NCBI GenBank assembly: GCA_963794475.1
Contig: CAWCDW010000004.1
Span: 256,734-320,733 of the forward strand
Reading direction: 5' to 3'
Length of the DNA: 64,000 nucleotides
DNA from: GAS188 sp963794475
GTDB lineage: Bacteria; Pseudomonadota; Alphaproteobacteria; Rhizobiales; Beijerinckiaceae
Both the position numbers and the translations under genes were made by a program. A model generated the notes under the pieces. It saw only the letters and a list, made by a program, of their open reading frames with translations. It had not been told where the DNA came from and made no database searches. Of the stretch, positions 1 to 8,785 are shown one piece after another. Position 1 is the first letter of the stretch; the number at the start of each line of letters is the position of its first letter.

Positions 1-27
1 CTTGGCTTCTAGAATGATCTCGCTCAT
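1..27 (-). CDS. Oligopeptide ABC transporter second ATP-binding protein (DppF/OppF type), first 9 codons only
   Basis: The start codon overlaps the stop of the upstream ATPase gene (ATGA arrangement). The visible residues, MSEIILEAK, are the usual opening of an ABC ATPase, in which a short strand precedes the first nucleotide-binding segment. A second ATPase gene (dppF) normally follows dppD in dipeptide transporter operons, so position and sequence agree. The rest lies outside the window. Identification rests on context more than on the nine residues. Confidence 0.6.
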
Positions 28-1019
28 GCGACGCGCTCTTTCTGCGCCATCGGTCGCCCGCCGACGAGCGGCGTGTGGCAACGCGCCTCGCCGAGCGCGG
101 CGCTCGCCGGCCCCGGCCGCTCGATCCGGCAGCGCTCGAAGACGAATTGGCAGCGCGGCGAGAACAGGCATCCTTCGGGCCGGTCGAATTGGCCCGGCAC
201 GACGCCGGGGATCGCCGGCAACCGCTCGCCGTCCGCCGCCCGTTCGGGCAAGGCGGCAAGCAGCGCCGCCGTATAGGGGTGGCGAGGCTCACGGAAGAGA
301 TCGCGCGTCGACTGCTTCTCGACCTGCTCGCCCGCATATTGGACGATCACGCGATCCGCCGTCTCGGCGACCACGCCCATGTCGTGCGTGATGATGATGA
401 GCCCCATGCCGGTCTCGTCCTTGAGGCGACGCAAGAGATCGAGGATCTGCGCCTGGATGGTCACGTCGAGGGCCGTCGTCGGCTCGTCGGCGATCAAGAG
501 CTTCGGGCCGCAAGCGAGCGCCATGGCGATCATCACGCGCTGGCTCATGCCGCCCGAGAGCTGGTGAGGAAAGGCCGAGAGGCGCCGCGCCGGATCGGTG
601 ATCCCGACCTCATCGAGCAGCTCGATGCAGCGTGCGCGCCGTGCCGCCTTGTCGATGTCGAGATGCGCCTTCAGGGCTTCGGAAAGCTGGAACCCGACCG
701 TGAAGCAGGGGTTGAGCGAGGACATCGGCTCTTGAAAGATCATGGTGATGTCGCGCCCGATGATGGCGCGCCGCTCCCGCGGGCCGAGCGTCGCGAGATC
801 GACATCGCCGAAGCGAAGCTCATCGGCCGTGACCGTGGCGGTCCAGGGCAAAAGCCCCATGACGGCAAGCATCGCCACCGATTTGCCCGACCCCGATTCG
901 CCCACGATAGCCACCACCTCGTCGCGCTCGATCGAAAGATCGAAAGCTTCGACCGCGGTGAACGCGCCCGAGCGCGTGGCGAAGCTGACGGTCAAATTGC
1001 GGATCGAGAGAAGAGACAT
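24..1019 (-). CDS. dppD: Dipeptide/oligopeptide ABC transporter ATP-binding protein DppD
   Basis: This 331-residue cytoplasmic ATPase powers peptide import with its partner DppF and the DppB/DppC membrane channel. Walker A is GESGSGKS near residue 40, the signature is LSGGMSQRV near 155, Walker B is LLIADEPTTALD near 170 and the switch histidine sits in IIITHDMG near 205. The C-terminal oligopeptide/dipeptide extension has spaced cysteines (GCLFSPRC, CRIE, CHTP) typical of DppD/OppD. Length matches the family. The start MSLLSIRN was chosen because the alignable protein begins there. The same frame is open upstream into dppC only because dppC has lost its stop by a frameshift. It overlaps the next ATPase start by four bases. 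Confidence 0.95.
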   Translation of the reverse strand: MSLLSIRNLTVSFATRSGAFTAVEAFDLSIERDEVVAIVGESGSGKSVAMLAVMGLLPWTATVTADELRFGDVDLATLGPRERRAIIGRDITMIFQEPMSSLNPCFTVGFQLSEALKAHLDIDKAARRARCIELLDEVGITDPARRLSAFPHQLSGGMSQRVMIAMALACGPKLLIADEPTTALDVTIQAQILDLLRRLKDETGMGLIIITHDMGVVAETADRVIVQYAGEQVEKQSTRDLFREPRHPYTAALLAALPERAADGERLPAIPGVVPGQFDRPEGCLFSPRCQFVFERCRIERPGPASAALGEARCHTPLVGGRPMAQKERVA

Positions 1020-1093
1020 CGGGTTGCGCTGCCGCTTGGAGTTCACACGTTTCGGTCTTGGAAGACGGACGGGCTTGTTGACTGCGCCTGCAC

Positions 1094-2009
1094 TCAGCTT
1101 CGCTTCAGCTTGGGATCGAGCGCGTCGCGAAGCCCATCGCCCGAAAAGATTGATCGAGATGACGGTGACGAGGATCGCAAGGCCAGGGAGCGTCACGATC
1201 CAAGGCTCCGAGCGGATGAATTCGCGCCCGTCGCCCACCATGGCTCCCCATTCGGGCGTCGGCGGCTGGGCGCCGAGCCCGAGGAAGCCGAGGGCGGCGG
1301 CTTCGAGGATGGCATCGGAAACACCGAGCGCCGCCTGCACGATGACCGGCGCGAGGCAATTCGGCAGCACGGTGCGCAACATCAGGCGCATGTTGCCGAC
1401 GCCCGCGACCTTGGCGGCCGTCACGTAATCCTTCCCCATCTCGGAGAGCGCCGAGGCGCGCACGAGGCGCACATAGCGCGGCAGCGACACGATGGTCACC
1501 GCGACGATCGTCTTCTCGAGGCTCGGGTTTTGCAAAATGGCGATGATCAGGATGGCGAGGACGAGGCTCGGAATCGCGACGATGAGATCCATGACGCGCG
1601 AGATCGCGCTGTCGAGCCAGCCGCCTGCGAAGGCCGCGACGAGGCCGAGCCCCACGCCGCAGACGATCGACACCGCCATGACGCTGAGCCCGATGAACAG
1701 CGAATAGCGCGCCCCATGCATAATGCGCGAGAGCATGTCGCGGCCGAGCGCATCCGTGCCGAGCGGAAAGGCCCAATTGCCGCCTTCGTACCAGGCCGGC
1801 GGCAGCTTCACGGATTCGCGGAATTGCTCGAGCGGTGAATGCGGGGCGAGCACATCGGCGAAGATCGCGGTGAAGACGATCAGCGACGAGAATGACGAGG
1901 CCGGCGACCGCGCCCTTTGTTCTCCCGGAACGAGGCCCAGAATTCGGCGAAGCTCGAGGGCGGCGCCGCCGGCGCTCGAGGGTGCGGCAAGAGTGACGTC
2001 AGCGGCCAT
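1094..2009 (-). pseudogene. dppC: Dipeptide ABC transporter permease DppC, disrupted by several +1 frameshifts
   Basis: Inner-membrane permease subunit of the peptide importer. Most of the protein is readable, including the coupling motif region EMGKDYVTAAKVAG and the segment AALGFLGLGAQPPTPEWG. The N-terminal segment SSFAEFWASFRENKG lies in one frame, the next few residues (GAVAGLVILV) in a second and the body from IVFTAIFADVLAPHSP in a third. Near 1138 an extra G in a GGG run turns the expected GDGLRDALDPKLKR ending into readthrough toward dppD. Removing single bases near 1965, 1920, 1890 and 1138 restores one open frame ending at 1094. The ATG at 2009 overlaps the dppB stop. It is either a genuine pseudogene or an assembly error. 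The exact start and the first shift are less certain than the others. Confidence 0.8.
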
Positions 2010-3013
2010 GACGGATCCGTGGGTTGACGGTGCCATAGAGCACGTCGACGAAAAGGTTGACGATGATCACGATCGACGAGATCAGCATGATGCCGCCTTG
2101 CAAGGCGGGATAGTCGCGGCGCGAGATCGCGTCGATCAGCCAATGGCCGACGCCCGGCCAGGCGAAGATGTATTCGGTGAGCACCGCGCCTCCCATGAGA
2201 CCGCCGACCTGAAGGCCGATGATGGTGATCACCGGGATCAGCGCGTTGCGCAGCGCATGCAGGCCGATCACGCGCCAGGGCGGCAGGCCCTTGGCGCGCG
2301 CCGTGCGCACATAATCCTCGTTGAGCACCTCGAGCATCGAGGAGCGCGTCATGCGCGCGATGATCGCCAGCGGAATCGTGCCGAGCACGATGGCGGGCAA
2401 GGCGAGATGGCTGAGCGCCGACCAGAAGGCGCCCGGCTGATCCGACAGCAGCGCGTCGATCAGCATGAAGCCGGTCACCGGCTCGAAATAATATTGGATG
2501 AGGTCGATGCGTCCCGAGACCGGCGTCCAGCCCGAGCCGCTCGGAGAAGAACATGACGAGCAAAAGTCCCCACCAGAAGATCGGCATCGAATAGCCGGTG
2601 AGCGACATGCCCATGAGCATGTGATCATAGGCCGAGCCGCGCTTCACAGCGGCGATCGCGCCGGCCGGGATGCCGATGCCGATGGCGAAGATCAAGGCGC
2701 AGAAGGCAAGCTCGAGCGTCGCCGGGAAGAGCGTCGAGAACTCGGTCAGCACCTTCTGGTTGGTGACCACGGATGTGCCGAAATCGCCGTGAAACAGCCT
2801 CCAGACATAGTCGAGGAACTGCTTCCAAACCGGCTGATCGAGCCCGAGCTGATGGCGGAACTCGGCGAGACGCTCCGGCGATATGCCGTGCTCGCCGACC
2901 CTCACCTCCACCGGATCTCCAGGCACCAGCCGGATCGCGACGAAGGTCACGAACATCAACGCCACGAAAGTCGGCAGCGTCAATGCGATCCGGCGGATGA
3001 GAAACCTGATCAC
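1999..3013 (-). pseudogene. dppB: Dipeptide ABC transporter permease DppB, one +1 frameshift
   Basis: Polytopic inner-membrane permease of the binding-protein-dependent transport family. The N-terminal part (MIRFLIRRIALTLPTF) reads cleanly to FFSERLG. After an extra G in the GGG run at 2531-2533 it continues in another frame as WTPVSGRIDLIQYYFEP through EDYVRTARAKGL (the EAA coupling loop) to NPRIRHGR. Removing one base gives a protein of about 338 residues, the normal DppB length, with no other defect. The start is GTG with a GGGGAAG ribosome-binding site upstream. It lies directly downstream of the first binding protein and overlaps dppC. The gene is either recently inactivated or misread at this position. 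Confidence 0.88.
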
Positions 3014-3038
3014 CTCGGTCTTCCCCTCGGGCGCCCCC

Positions 3039-4634
3039 TTATTTCAGGTCGGCGCCCGCGAATTCGTGCCGGCCGAGCGGCGAGATCTTGTAGCCGGTGA
3101 GATTGGCCTTGGCGATCTCGTAGACGACCGAATGAGCGATGGTGAACCAGACCGCCTGGTCATGCGCGATGGTCTGCATCTCCTCATAGAGCTTGGCGCG
3201 CTCCTCCTTATCGGTAGATTGGCGCGCTTTCTGTAGCTTGTCCTCATAGGTCTTGTCGCAGAAGCGCGCGATGTTCTGCCCGCCGTCACGCGCCGCGTTG
3301 CAGCCGAGGAGGAAGAAGAAATTGTCGGGATCGCCATTGTCGCCCGTCCAGCCGAGCTGGCCGGTCATCGCCTCGCCCTGCTGCAAGCGCTTGCGATACT
3401 CGCCCCATTCGTAGGTGACGAGCTTGGCGTTGATGCCGATCTTCGAAAGGTCGGCCTGCATCATCTCGCCGATGCGCTTCGGATTCGGGTTATAAGGCCG
3501 CTGCACCGGCATATACCAAAGATCGATGTCGAGCGGGGTGGTGACGCCCGCTTCCTTGAGGAGCGCCTTCGCCTTCTCGGGATCGTAAGGATAGTCCTTG
3601 ACCTCGTCGTTGTAGGACCAGATCGTCGGTGGAATCGGGTTCTTGGCGGCCTGGCCGGTATTGCCGTAGACGTCGCGGATGATCGCGGCCTTATCAATCG
3701 CCATGAGAAGCGCACGGCGCACGCGCACATCGTCGAACGGCTTCTTCTGCTCGTTGAACGTCCAATAGGCGACGTTAAGGCCCGGCTGGTGCATCACCTC
3801 CAGGGTCTTATCCTTCTCCATCTCGGGAAGATCGGACGGCCGCGGAAAGCCCATGAGCGTGCATTCACCCGCCTTCAGCTTCGCGAAGCGCACGGTCGGG
3901 TCGGGCACGATCGAGATGATGTAGTCGTCGATCGCCGGCTTGCCTCGGAAATAATCGGGACGGGCCTTGAAGCGGATCACCGTATCCTTCTGGTAGGAGA
4001 CGAAGCTATAAGGGCCGGTGCCGACCGGCACCTGGTCGATCTGCTCGGGCGTCCCCTTCTTGGTCAGGGCGTCGGCATATTCGGCCGATCCGATCGAGGC
4101 GAAATCCATGGCGAGATTGGCCATGAAGGGCGCGTTGGGCTCGGAGAGATGAAAGACGACGGTGTTGTCATCCTTCTTCTCGATCGACTGAATGATCTTT
4201 CCCATGTCCATGTCGTTGAAGGTGTCGAACTTGCCGCCCGTCACCATGTGGAAGGGATGATCCGGCTTGAGCTGACGATTGAACGAGAAAAGGACATCGT
4301 CGGCATTGAAATCGCGCGTCGGTGTGAAGTCCTTGACGGCACCGAATTTCACGCCCTTGCGCAAATGGAAGATAACGGTCTTGCCGCCGTCGGAGAATTC
4401 CCAGGATTCCGCAAGGCCGGGAATGAGATTCGTGGTGCCGCGCTCGAATTCGACGAGCTGGTCATAGACGTGGCGCGAGGCATCGAGGCTCGTATTGGTC
4501 GTGGTGAGTGCGGGGTTGAAATTCTCCGGCGAGCCTTCGAGGCAATAGACCAGCGCCTTGGCGTTTGCGGCGCCCGCGGCGAGGCACATGGCCATGGCGG
4601 CGCCGAGCGTGTTCATCAAATGTCGAGCTTTCAT
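3039..4634 (-). CDS. dppA: Peptide ABC transporter periplasmic binding protein (DppA type, family 5), first copy
   Basis: A 531-residue periplasmic receptor that delivers di- or oligopeptides to the DppBC channel. The N-terminus is a Sec signal peptide (cleavage probably after ANA near residue 25). The mature part shows the SBP family 5 signature ADDVLFSFNRQLKPDHP and conserved segments VGTGPYSF, IWSYNDEVKDYPYDPEKAK and LGWTGDNGDPDNF. Length and motifs match DppA. The ATG is preceded by GGGAGG. It is intact, unlike its tandem paralogue upstream, and lies 26 bp ahead of dppB. A terminator sits between the two paralogues, so this gene may have its own promoter or depend on readthrough. Confidence 0.93.
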   Translation of the reverse strand: MKARHLMNTLGAAMAMCLAAGAANAKALVYCLEGSPENFNPALTTTNTSLDASRHVYDQLVEFERGTTNLIPGLAESWEFSDGGKTVIFHLRKGVKFGAVKDFTPTRDFNADDVLFSFNRQLKPDHPFHMVTGGKFDTFNDMDMGKIIQSIEKKDDNTVVFHLSEPNAPFMANLAMDFASIGSAEYADALTKKGTPEQIDQVPVGTGPYSFVSYQKDTVIRFKARPDYFRGKPAIDDYIISIVPDPTVRFAKLKAGECTLMGFPRPSDLPEMEKDKTLEVMHQPGLNVAYWTFNEQKKPFDDVRVRRALLMAIDKAAIIRDVYGNTGQAAKNPIPPTIWSYNDEVKDYPYDPEKAKALLKEAGVTTPLDIDLWYMPVQRPYNPNPKRIGEMMQADLSKIGINAKLVTYEWGEYRKRLQQGEAMTGQLGWTGDNGDPDNFFFLLGCNAARDGGQNIARFCDKTYEDKLQKARQSTDKEERAKLYEEMQTIAHDQAVWFTIAHSVVYEIAKANLTGYKISPLGRHEFAGADLK

Positions 4635-4704
4635 CCTCGAGCCCTCCCTTTATCCCTTCGTTGATATTGTGGGCGGCGACGGCGCAACGCGATCGCCGCC
4701 GTTG

Positions 4705-4752
4705 AAAAAATCGAGCGCCGCACCGAGCCGCAAGCCGCGGGGCGGCGCTCGA
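4705..4752 (-). terminator. Intrinsic terminator after the second binding-protein gene
   Basis: Read on the minus strand, arms GCGGCGCTCGA and TCGAGCGCCGC (11 bp, perfect, 20-base loop that can itself pair) are followed at once by six T residues. It begins about 15 bp after the stop of the 4767-6369 gene. This is a textbook rho-independent terminator. It should reduce transcription from the distal binding protein into dppA1-dppBCDF, a common way to make more binding protein than permease. Confidence 0.85.
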
Positions 4753-4766
4753 GCTTCGCTTGCGCG

Positions 4767-6369
4767 TTACTTCAGATCGACGCCGTCGAAGACGTGTGCC
4801 CCCAACGGACTCATCTTATAGCCGACGACATTGGCACGCTCTGCATCGAACACGATCGAATGGGCGATCGGGAAGTCGGGCGCGTCCTCCTTCTCGATGA
4901 CCTGCATCTCTTCGTAGAGCTTGGTGCGGGTCTTCACGTCGGTGGTCTGCTGCGCCTTCATGAGCCTGTCGTCGAATTCCTTGTTGCACCACCTCGTGAT
5001 GTTCTGTCCGCCGTCGCGCGCCGCCGCGCAACCCCGCAAGAAGAAGAAATTGTCGGGGTCGCCATTGTCGCCCGTCCAGCCGAGCTGCGCCGTCATGTGC
5101 TCGCCGTCCTGTGCGCGCTTGCGGTATTCGCCCCATTCATAGGTGACGAGCTTCGCATTGACGCCGATCTTGGCGAGATCGGATTGCATCATCTCGGCGA
5201 TGCGCTTGGCATTCGGATTATAGGGCCGCTGCACCGGCATATACCAAAGGTCGATGTCGAGCGGCGTCGTCACGCCTGCCGCCTTGAGCATGGCCTTGGC
5301 CTTCTCGGGGTCGTAGGGATAATCCTTCACCTTGTCGTTGTAGGACCAGATGGTCGGCGGGATGAGATTCTTCGCCGGCTGCCCAGCGCCGTTATAGACC
5401 TCCTTGATGATCGCCGCCTTGTCGATCGCCATGTTGAAGGCCTGGCGAACCTCCTTCTTGTCGAAGGGCGGCTTCTTCGTGTTGAAGGCCCAATAGGCGA
5501 TGTTAAGGCCCGGCTGCGAAAGCAGGGTCAGGTTCTTGTCCTTCTTGATCTCGTCGAGATCCTGCGGGCGCGGTCCGAAGATGATAGCTGCATTCACCCG
5601 TCTTGAGCTTGGCGAGGCGCGAGGTCGGGTCGGGCGTGATCGCATAGACGAGATCGTCGATCTTGGGCTTGCCTCCATAATAATTCGGATTGGCCTTGAA
5701 GCGGATCACCGCATCCTTCTGATAGGTGACGAACTGGAACGGGCCGGTGCCGACCGGAATCTGGTCGAACTGCTCGGGCGTGCCCTTCTTCATAAGGTAA
5801 TCGGCATATTCGGCCGATTGGATCGTCGCGAAGTCCATCGCGAGATTCGCGAGAATCGGCGCGTTCGGCTGGGTGAGCGTGAAGACGACCGTGTAATCGT
5901 CCTTCTTCTCGATCGAAGCGAGGAGCTTCGGCATGTCCATGTCACTGAAGTAATCGTATTTGCCGCCCGAGACCTTGGCGTAGGGATGGTCGGGTTTCCA
6001 CTGACGATTGAAGGAAAAGAGAACGTCATCGGCGTTGAAGTCGCGCGTCGGGGTGAAGCCGTTCACGCCCGAATGCCACTTCACGCCTTTGCGCAGATGA
6101 AAAGTGATGACCTTGCCGTCTTCCGACACGTCCCATTTGTCCGCGAGATCGGAAGTGACTTCGGTGGTGCCTCGCACAAAGCGGACAAGCTGGCTGTAGA
6201 CCGGCCGCGCCGCGTCGAAGCTCGTACCGGTCGTGTTCAAGGCGGGGGTGAAGTTCTCCGGCGACCCCTCCGAGCAATAGACGAAAGTCTTGGCGCTGAG
6301 CGCGGTCGCGCTCAAGAATAGCGCCGCGAGGCCGGCCCCGGCGAATGTGAGAAAGCGTTGCGTACGCAT
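4767..6369 (-). pseudogene. Peptide ABC transporter periplasmic binding protein, second copy, one +1 frameshift
   Basis: This is a tandem paralogue of the binding protein at 3039-4634, similar along the whole length (for example SPENFTPALNTTGTSFDAAR, ADDVLFSFNRQWKPDHP, LGWTGDNGDPDNFFFLRG, ending DGVDLK). A signal peptide covers roughly residues 1-26. The first half reads to KLKTGECS. At about 5587 an extra T (on the coding strand) shifts the frame, and the rest resumes as IIFGPRPQDLDEIKKDKN. Removing one base gives about 533 residues. The ATG follows a GGGAG site. It is the promoter-proximal gene of the cluster and is followed by a strong terminator. It is either inactivated or misread. Confidence 0.88.
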
Positions 6370-6386
6370 TGGGCGTCTCCCTTGCC

Positions 6387-6402
6387 GAGCGAATTATCGC
6401 TC
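6387..6402. promoter_or_regulatory. Short inverted repeat upstream of the peptide transporter cluster
   Basis: Arms GAGCGA and TCGCTC flank ATTA, 18-33 bp upstream of the second binding-protein start. The AT centre lies where a -10 element or operator would be expected. It is only six bases per arm, so chance occurrence in GC-rich DNA is possible. Confidence 0.25.
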
Positions 6403-6640
6403 CAATGAAGCTTGCTTGCCAGGACAAGGGTTTGCACAAGGGGCTTGCGCACCCCTCCCGGCGCGCTCGCATCGAAGCCGGTTTTTGGCAAAAGCGCAAT
6501 CGGCTCGTCAGGATTGTGATCTCGGCTCGACCGGGCAGGCTTGATTGGGGCTTCGAAGGATGGTCTCAACGACGCCGGAAGCGCGTGGCCAATTCGCGGC
6601 GCTTGAAAGCAACAGCCGATGGTCCCGTGGTCGAAGCGGC

Positions 6641-6928
6641 TTAGCGACGCCGCTCGTCAAGCACGCGGTATTCGCCTTCGATGACGTTCGAATCGTTCGG
6701 GCGATTGCGCGTGAAGATCGGCTCGCGCTTGGGATTCCCGGAGCGGAGCCAATGGGCCGCGCCGGCGCCGATGAGGCAGGCCGGAATGACAAAGATCACC
6801 AGGCTCGCGATGAAGGTGAGCAAAACGAAGCCGGTGAGCACCACGGCTGTGCCCGCAAGCGCAAAAGCCCAAAAGGGCACCTTCACCTGCCGCGAATAGC
6901 GGCCACGCCCGACCACGACACGGATCAT
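6641..6928 (-). CDS. Small membrane protein of unknown function
   Basis: A 95-residue protein with a basic N-terminus (MIRVVVGRGRYSRQ) and about 45 hydrophobic residues from PFWAFALAG to CLIGAGAAHWL, enough for two membrane spans. The tail is polar and charged and ends EYRVLDERRR. A GGAGG site lies nine bases before the ATG, which supports a real gene. Codon use matches its neighbours. I do not recognise the family. It stands alone between the peptide transporter and eipA on the same strand. Confidence 0.7.
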   Translation of the reverse strand: MIRVVVGRGRYSRQVKVPFWAFALAGTAVVLTGFVLLTFIASLVIFVIPACLIGAGAAHWLRSGNPKREPIFTRNRPNDSNVIEGEYRVLDERRR

Positions 6929-7058
6929 CGACGCCTTCCTCCGCTGCCGCCCTTACATAGGCGAACATCAGGGCGGATGCGAGGCCATTCGATCTTTCGA
7001 AGCAAACCTTACGACTTTGTCACGCTTCGATCTCCCGCAATGCGGGAAGGACGCGCGA

Positions 7059-7691
7059 TCAGAAGGGGTTCCAGGTCGCCTCCGGCGTGAACTTCAGATA
7101 GCCGATATTGGCACCGAGCCGGAAGCCGACCCCCGAGCGGATAGGCACCACCACGCTGTCGTTCGCGGCCAGCGCCGTCATGCCGAAGCCCCCGACGAAA
7201 TAGGCCGACCCGTTGATCCCGACATAGCGCGTAAACAGCGCATTGACGGCGGGAAGGCCGTAGGCGAGCATCATCGTGCGCGCCCCATCGCCGCCCCAAT
7301 CGAAGCCGACCGAGGGGCCCTCCCAATAAACATGCGTATCCCCGGCATTGCGCGTGAAGAGCGTGCCTTCGCCATAGCGAAGCCCGCCGATGAAGGCACC
7401 CGAGGCCTCCTGGCCGAGCACATAGCCGTTGGGCCGCCCCCAGCGCCGCGTGGCTTCCTCGACCACAGAGGCAAGCCCGCGTGAAACGGACCCGAAGAAG
7501 CGGTGCCCGCTGTTGATAACCTCGCCCGGCTCGAAAGTTTCAGGCGATTCGCCACGCGGTGGCGTGGCGGCCTCGGCCGGACGCAGAACCGGGAAGCCCG
7601 CGACCAGCATTGCCCCTCCTCGCAGGAGGACGCGGCGACGATCCAAGCCTCTCTCGCGAGACGGGCTTGGCAGTCTTGCGCGTTCCGTCAT
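7059..7691 (-). CDS. eipA: EipA family envelope protein (DUF1134)
   Basis: About 210 residues. The N-terminal export region has an arginine cluster (DRRRVLLRGG) followed by a hydrophobic run and an AEAA cleavage-like site near residue 45. The rest is the DUF1134 domain, with diagnostic blocks GDTHVYWEGPSVGFDWGGDG, INGSAYFVGGFGMTAL and GANIGYLKFTPEATWNPF at the very C-terminus. EipA is a periplasmic protein that in Brucella supports envelope integrity under stress. Two ATG codons (7697 and 7691) follow GAGGAG. The second has the better spacing and was chosen. A perfect inverted repeat lies just upstream. The ChpT gene of the CtrA phosphorelay is 1.1 kb away. Confidence 0.88.
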   Translation of the reverse strand: MTERARLPSPSRERGLDRRRVLLRGGAMLVAGFPVLRPAEAATPPRGESPETFEPGEVINSGHRFFGSVSRGLASVVEEATRRWGRPNGYVLGQEASGAFIGGLRYGEGTLFTRNAGDTHVYWEGPSVGFDWGGDGARTMMLAYGLPAVNALFTRYVGINGSAYFVGGFGMTALAANDSVVVPIRSGVGFRLGANIGYLKFTPEATWNPF

Positions 7692-7725
7692 GCTCATTGT
7701 CTCCTCGGCGGCATCTTTTCGCGAA

Positions 7726-7755
7726 TCGCCATAGTGTCGCCTTCGACTATGGCGA
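7726..7755. promoter_or_regulatory. 10-bp inverted repeat upstream of eipA
   Basis: Arms TCGCCATAGT and ACTATGGCGA are perfect complements separated by ten bases. The repeat starts about 35 bp upstream of the eipA start and lies in a non-coding gap. It could be an operator or a 5' leader hairpin. The regulator is unknown. No TTAA-N7-TTAA CtrA box was seen here. Confidence 0.45.
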
Positions 7756-7820
7756 GACACGGGCACTTCTGGGAGCCTGCTGGCCTTGACGGTTAATGAA
7801 AGCTTGCCGGGCGAGCGGCC

Positions 7821-8672
7821 TTACCTCATCGCAAGCTTGGAGGCCTTCACCCGCCGGACTCGCTCGCGAAGCGAAGGATCGCCGATGGCGATGAAGGGGG
7901 GCGCCTTGAGGCCGGCATTACCGTAGAGCACGCGCTCGCCCTCGAGCGTCACGACGGCGCCGCCGGCGGCGCTCAAGACCGCATCGCCGGCCGCGATGTC
8001 CCACTCGTTCAAGCTCACGGCTCGAGCGTAAAGATCGCCCTCCCCCGCCGCAAGAAGCGCGAATTTCAGTGAGGAGGCGACCGATTGGCGCTCGATGGCG
8101 CCAAGCACGGCGAGCAAGGTTGCGGTCGCGGCCTCCTGATGCGAGCGGCTTTCGAGCGCAAGCGGGGCCGAAGGCGAAGCGGCGCGCACATGAAGCTCGC
8201 GCCGCGGCGCCGCCTTGGCATCGAAGCGCTTTGGAGAAACGGCGATTTCCCAGGCCCCGCCGGCGAGGCTCCCGAGGAACAGCCTTCCGAGCGCCGGCGC
8301 ATGAAGAACGCCGGCGACAGGCCGCCTTTTCTCGACGAGCGCGATGTTCACGGTGAATTGCGCAGAGCCGTCGAGAAAGTCTCGCGTTCCATCGAGAGGA
8401 TCGACGAGAATGAAGCTCTCGGTCCGGGCCACGTCTTCGATCACCACATCGCCTTCCTCGCCGATGATCGGCACACCCGGAAGGGACTTGGCGAGATGGG
8501 CGCGAATGATCGCCTCGGCCCGAATGTCGGCGTCGGTCACGGGCGAGCCGTCCGCTTTGTGGGTCGCGTTCAGGCGATCCTTGCGCCTTGCCAGGATTTC
8601 GTGCCCCGCGGCAACCGCCGCTTCGATGAAGATTTCATCGACGCCGCTCAATCGATCCCGCACGCCTTTCAA
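7821..8672 (-). CDS. cysQ: 3'(2'),5'-bisphosphate nucleotidase CysQ
   Basis: Hydrolyses 3'-phosphoadenosine 5'-phosphate (PAP) to AMP, recycling the by-product of sulfate activation. It is a 283-residue member of the inositol monophosphatase superfamily. Metal-binding motifs are visible: IIGEEGD near residue 77, DPLDGTRDF near 98 and WDIAAGDAVLSAAGG near 225. Length fits the family. The start is TTG, supported by an AAGGAG site six bases upstream. A GTG nine bases later is the alternative. It is divergent from chpT. An inositol-phosphatase role cannot be excluded from motifs alone. Confidence 0.9.
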   Translation of the reverse strand: MKGVRDRLSGVDEIFIEAAVAAGHEILARRKDRLNATHKADGSPVTDADIRAEAIIRAHLAKSLPGVPIIGEEGDVVIEDVARTESFILVDPLDGTRDFLDGSAQFTVNIALVEKRRPVAGVLHAPALGRLFLGSLAGGAWEIAVSPKRFDAKAAPRRELHVRAASPSAPLALESRSHQEAATATLLAVLGAIERQSVASSLKFALLAAGEGDLYARAVSLNEWDIAAGDAVLSAAGGAVVTLEGERVLYGNAGLKAPPFIAIGDPSLRERVRRVKASKLAMR

Positions 8673-8785
8673 GCCTTGCTCCTTTTAGTGTATCAGCAAC
8701 AGCCCGACTCGGATGGGCTGTCGAGACCGATCAGCTTTTTCGCAAGCGGGTTCTGAAAAGGATTTGCGAGGTTATTGACCGTCAG

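Noticed and set aside
75..1838. 587-codon open frame on the plus strand opposite dppC/dppD
   Set aside because: It is the antisense of clearly identified transporter genes. Composition is extremely Arg/His/Asp-rich with no recognisable domain, typical of GC-rich shadow frames.
24..2036. A natural two-domain DppC-DppD fusion transporter
   Set aside because: The normal dppC ending is present one base out of frame and dppD has its own start, so the fusion is a frameshift product.
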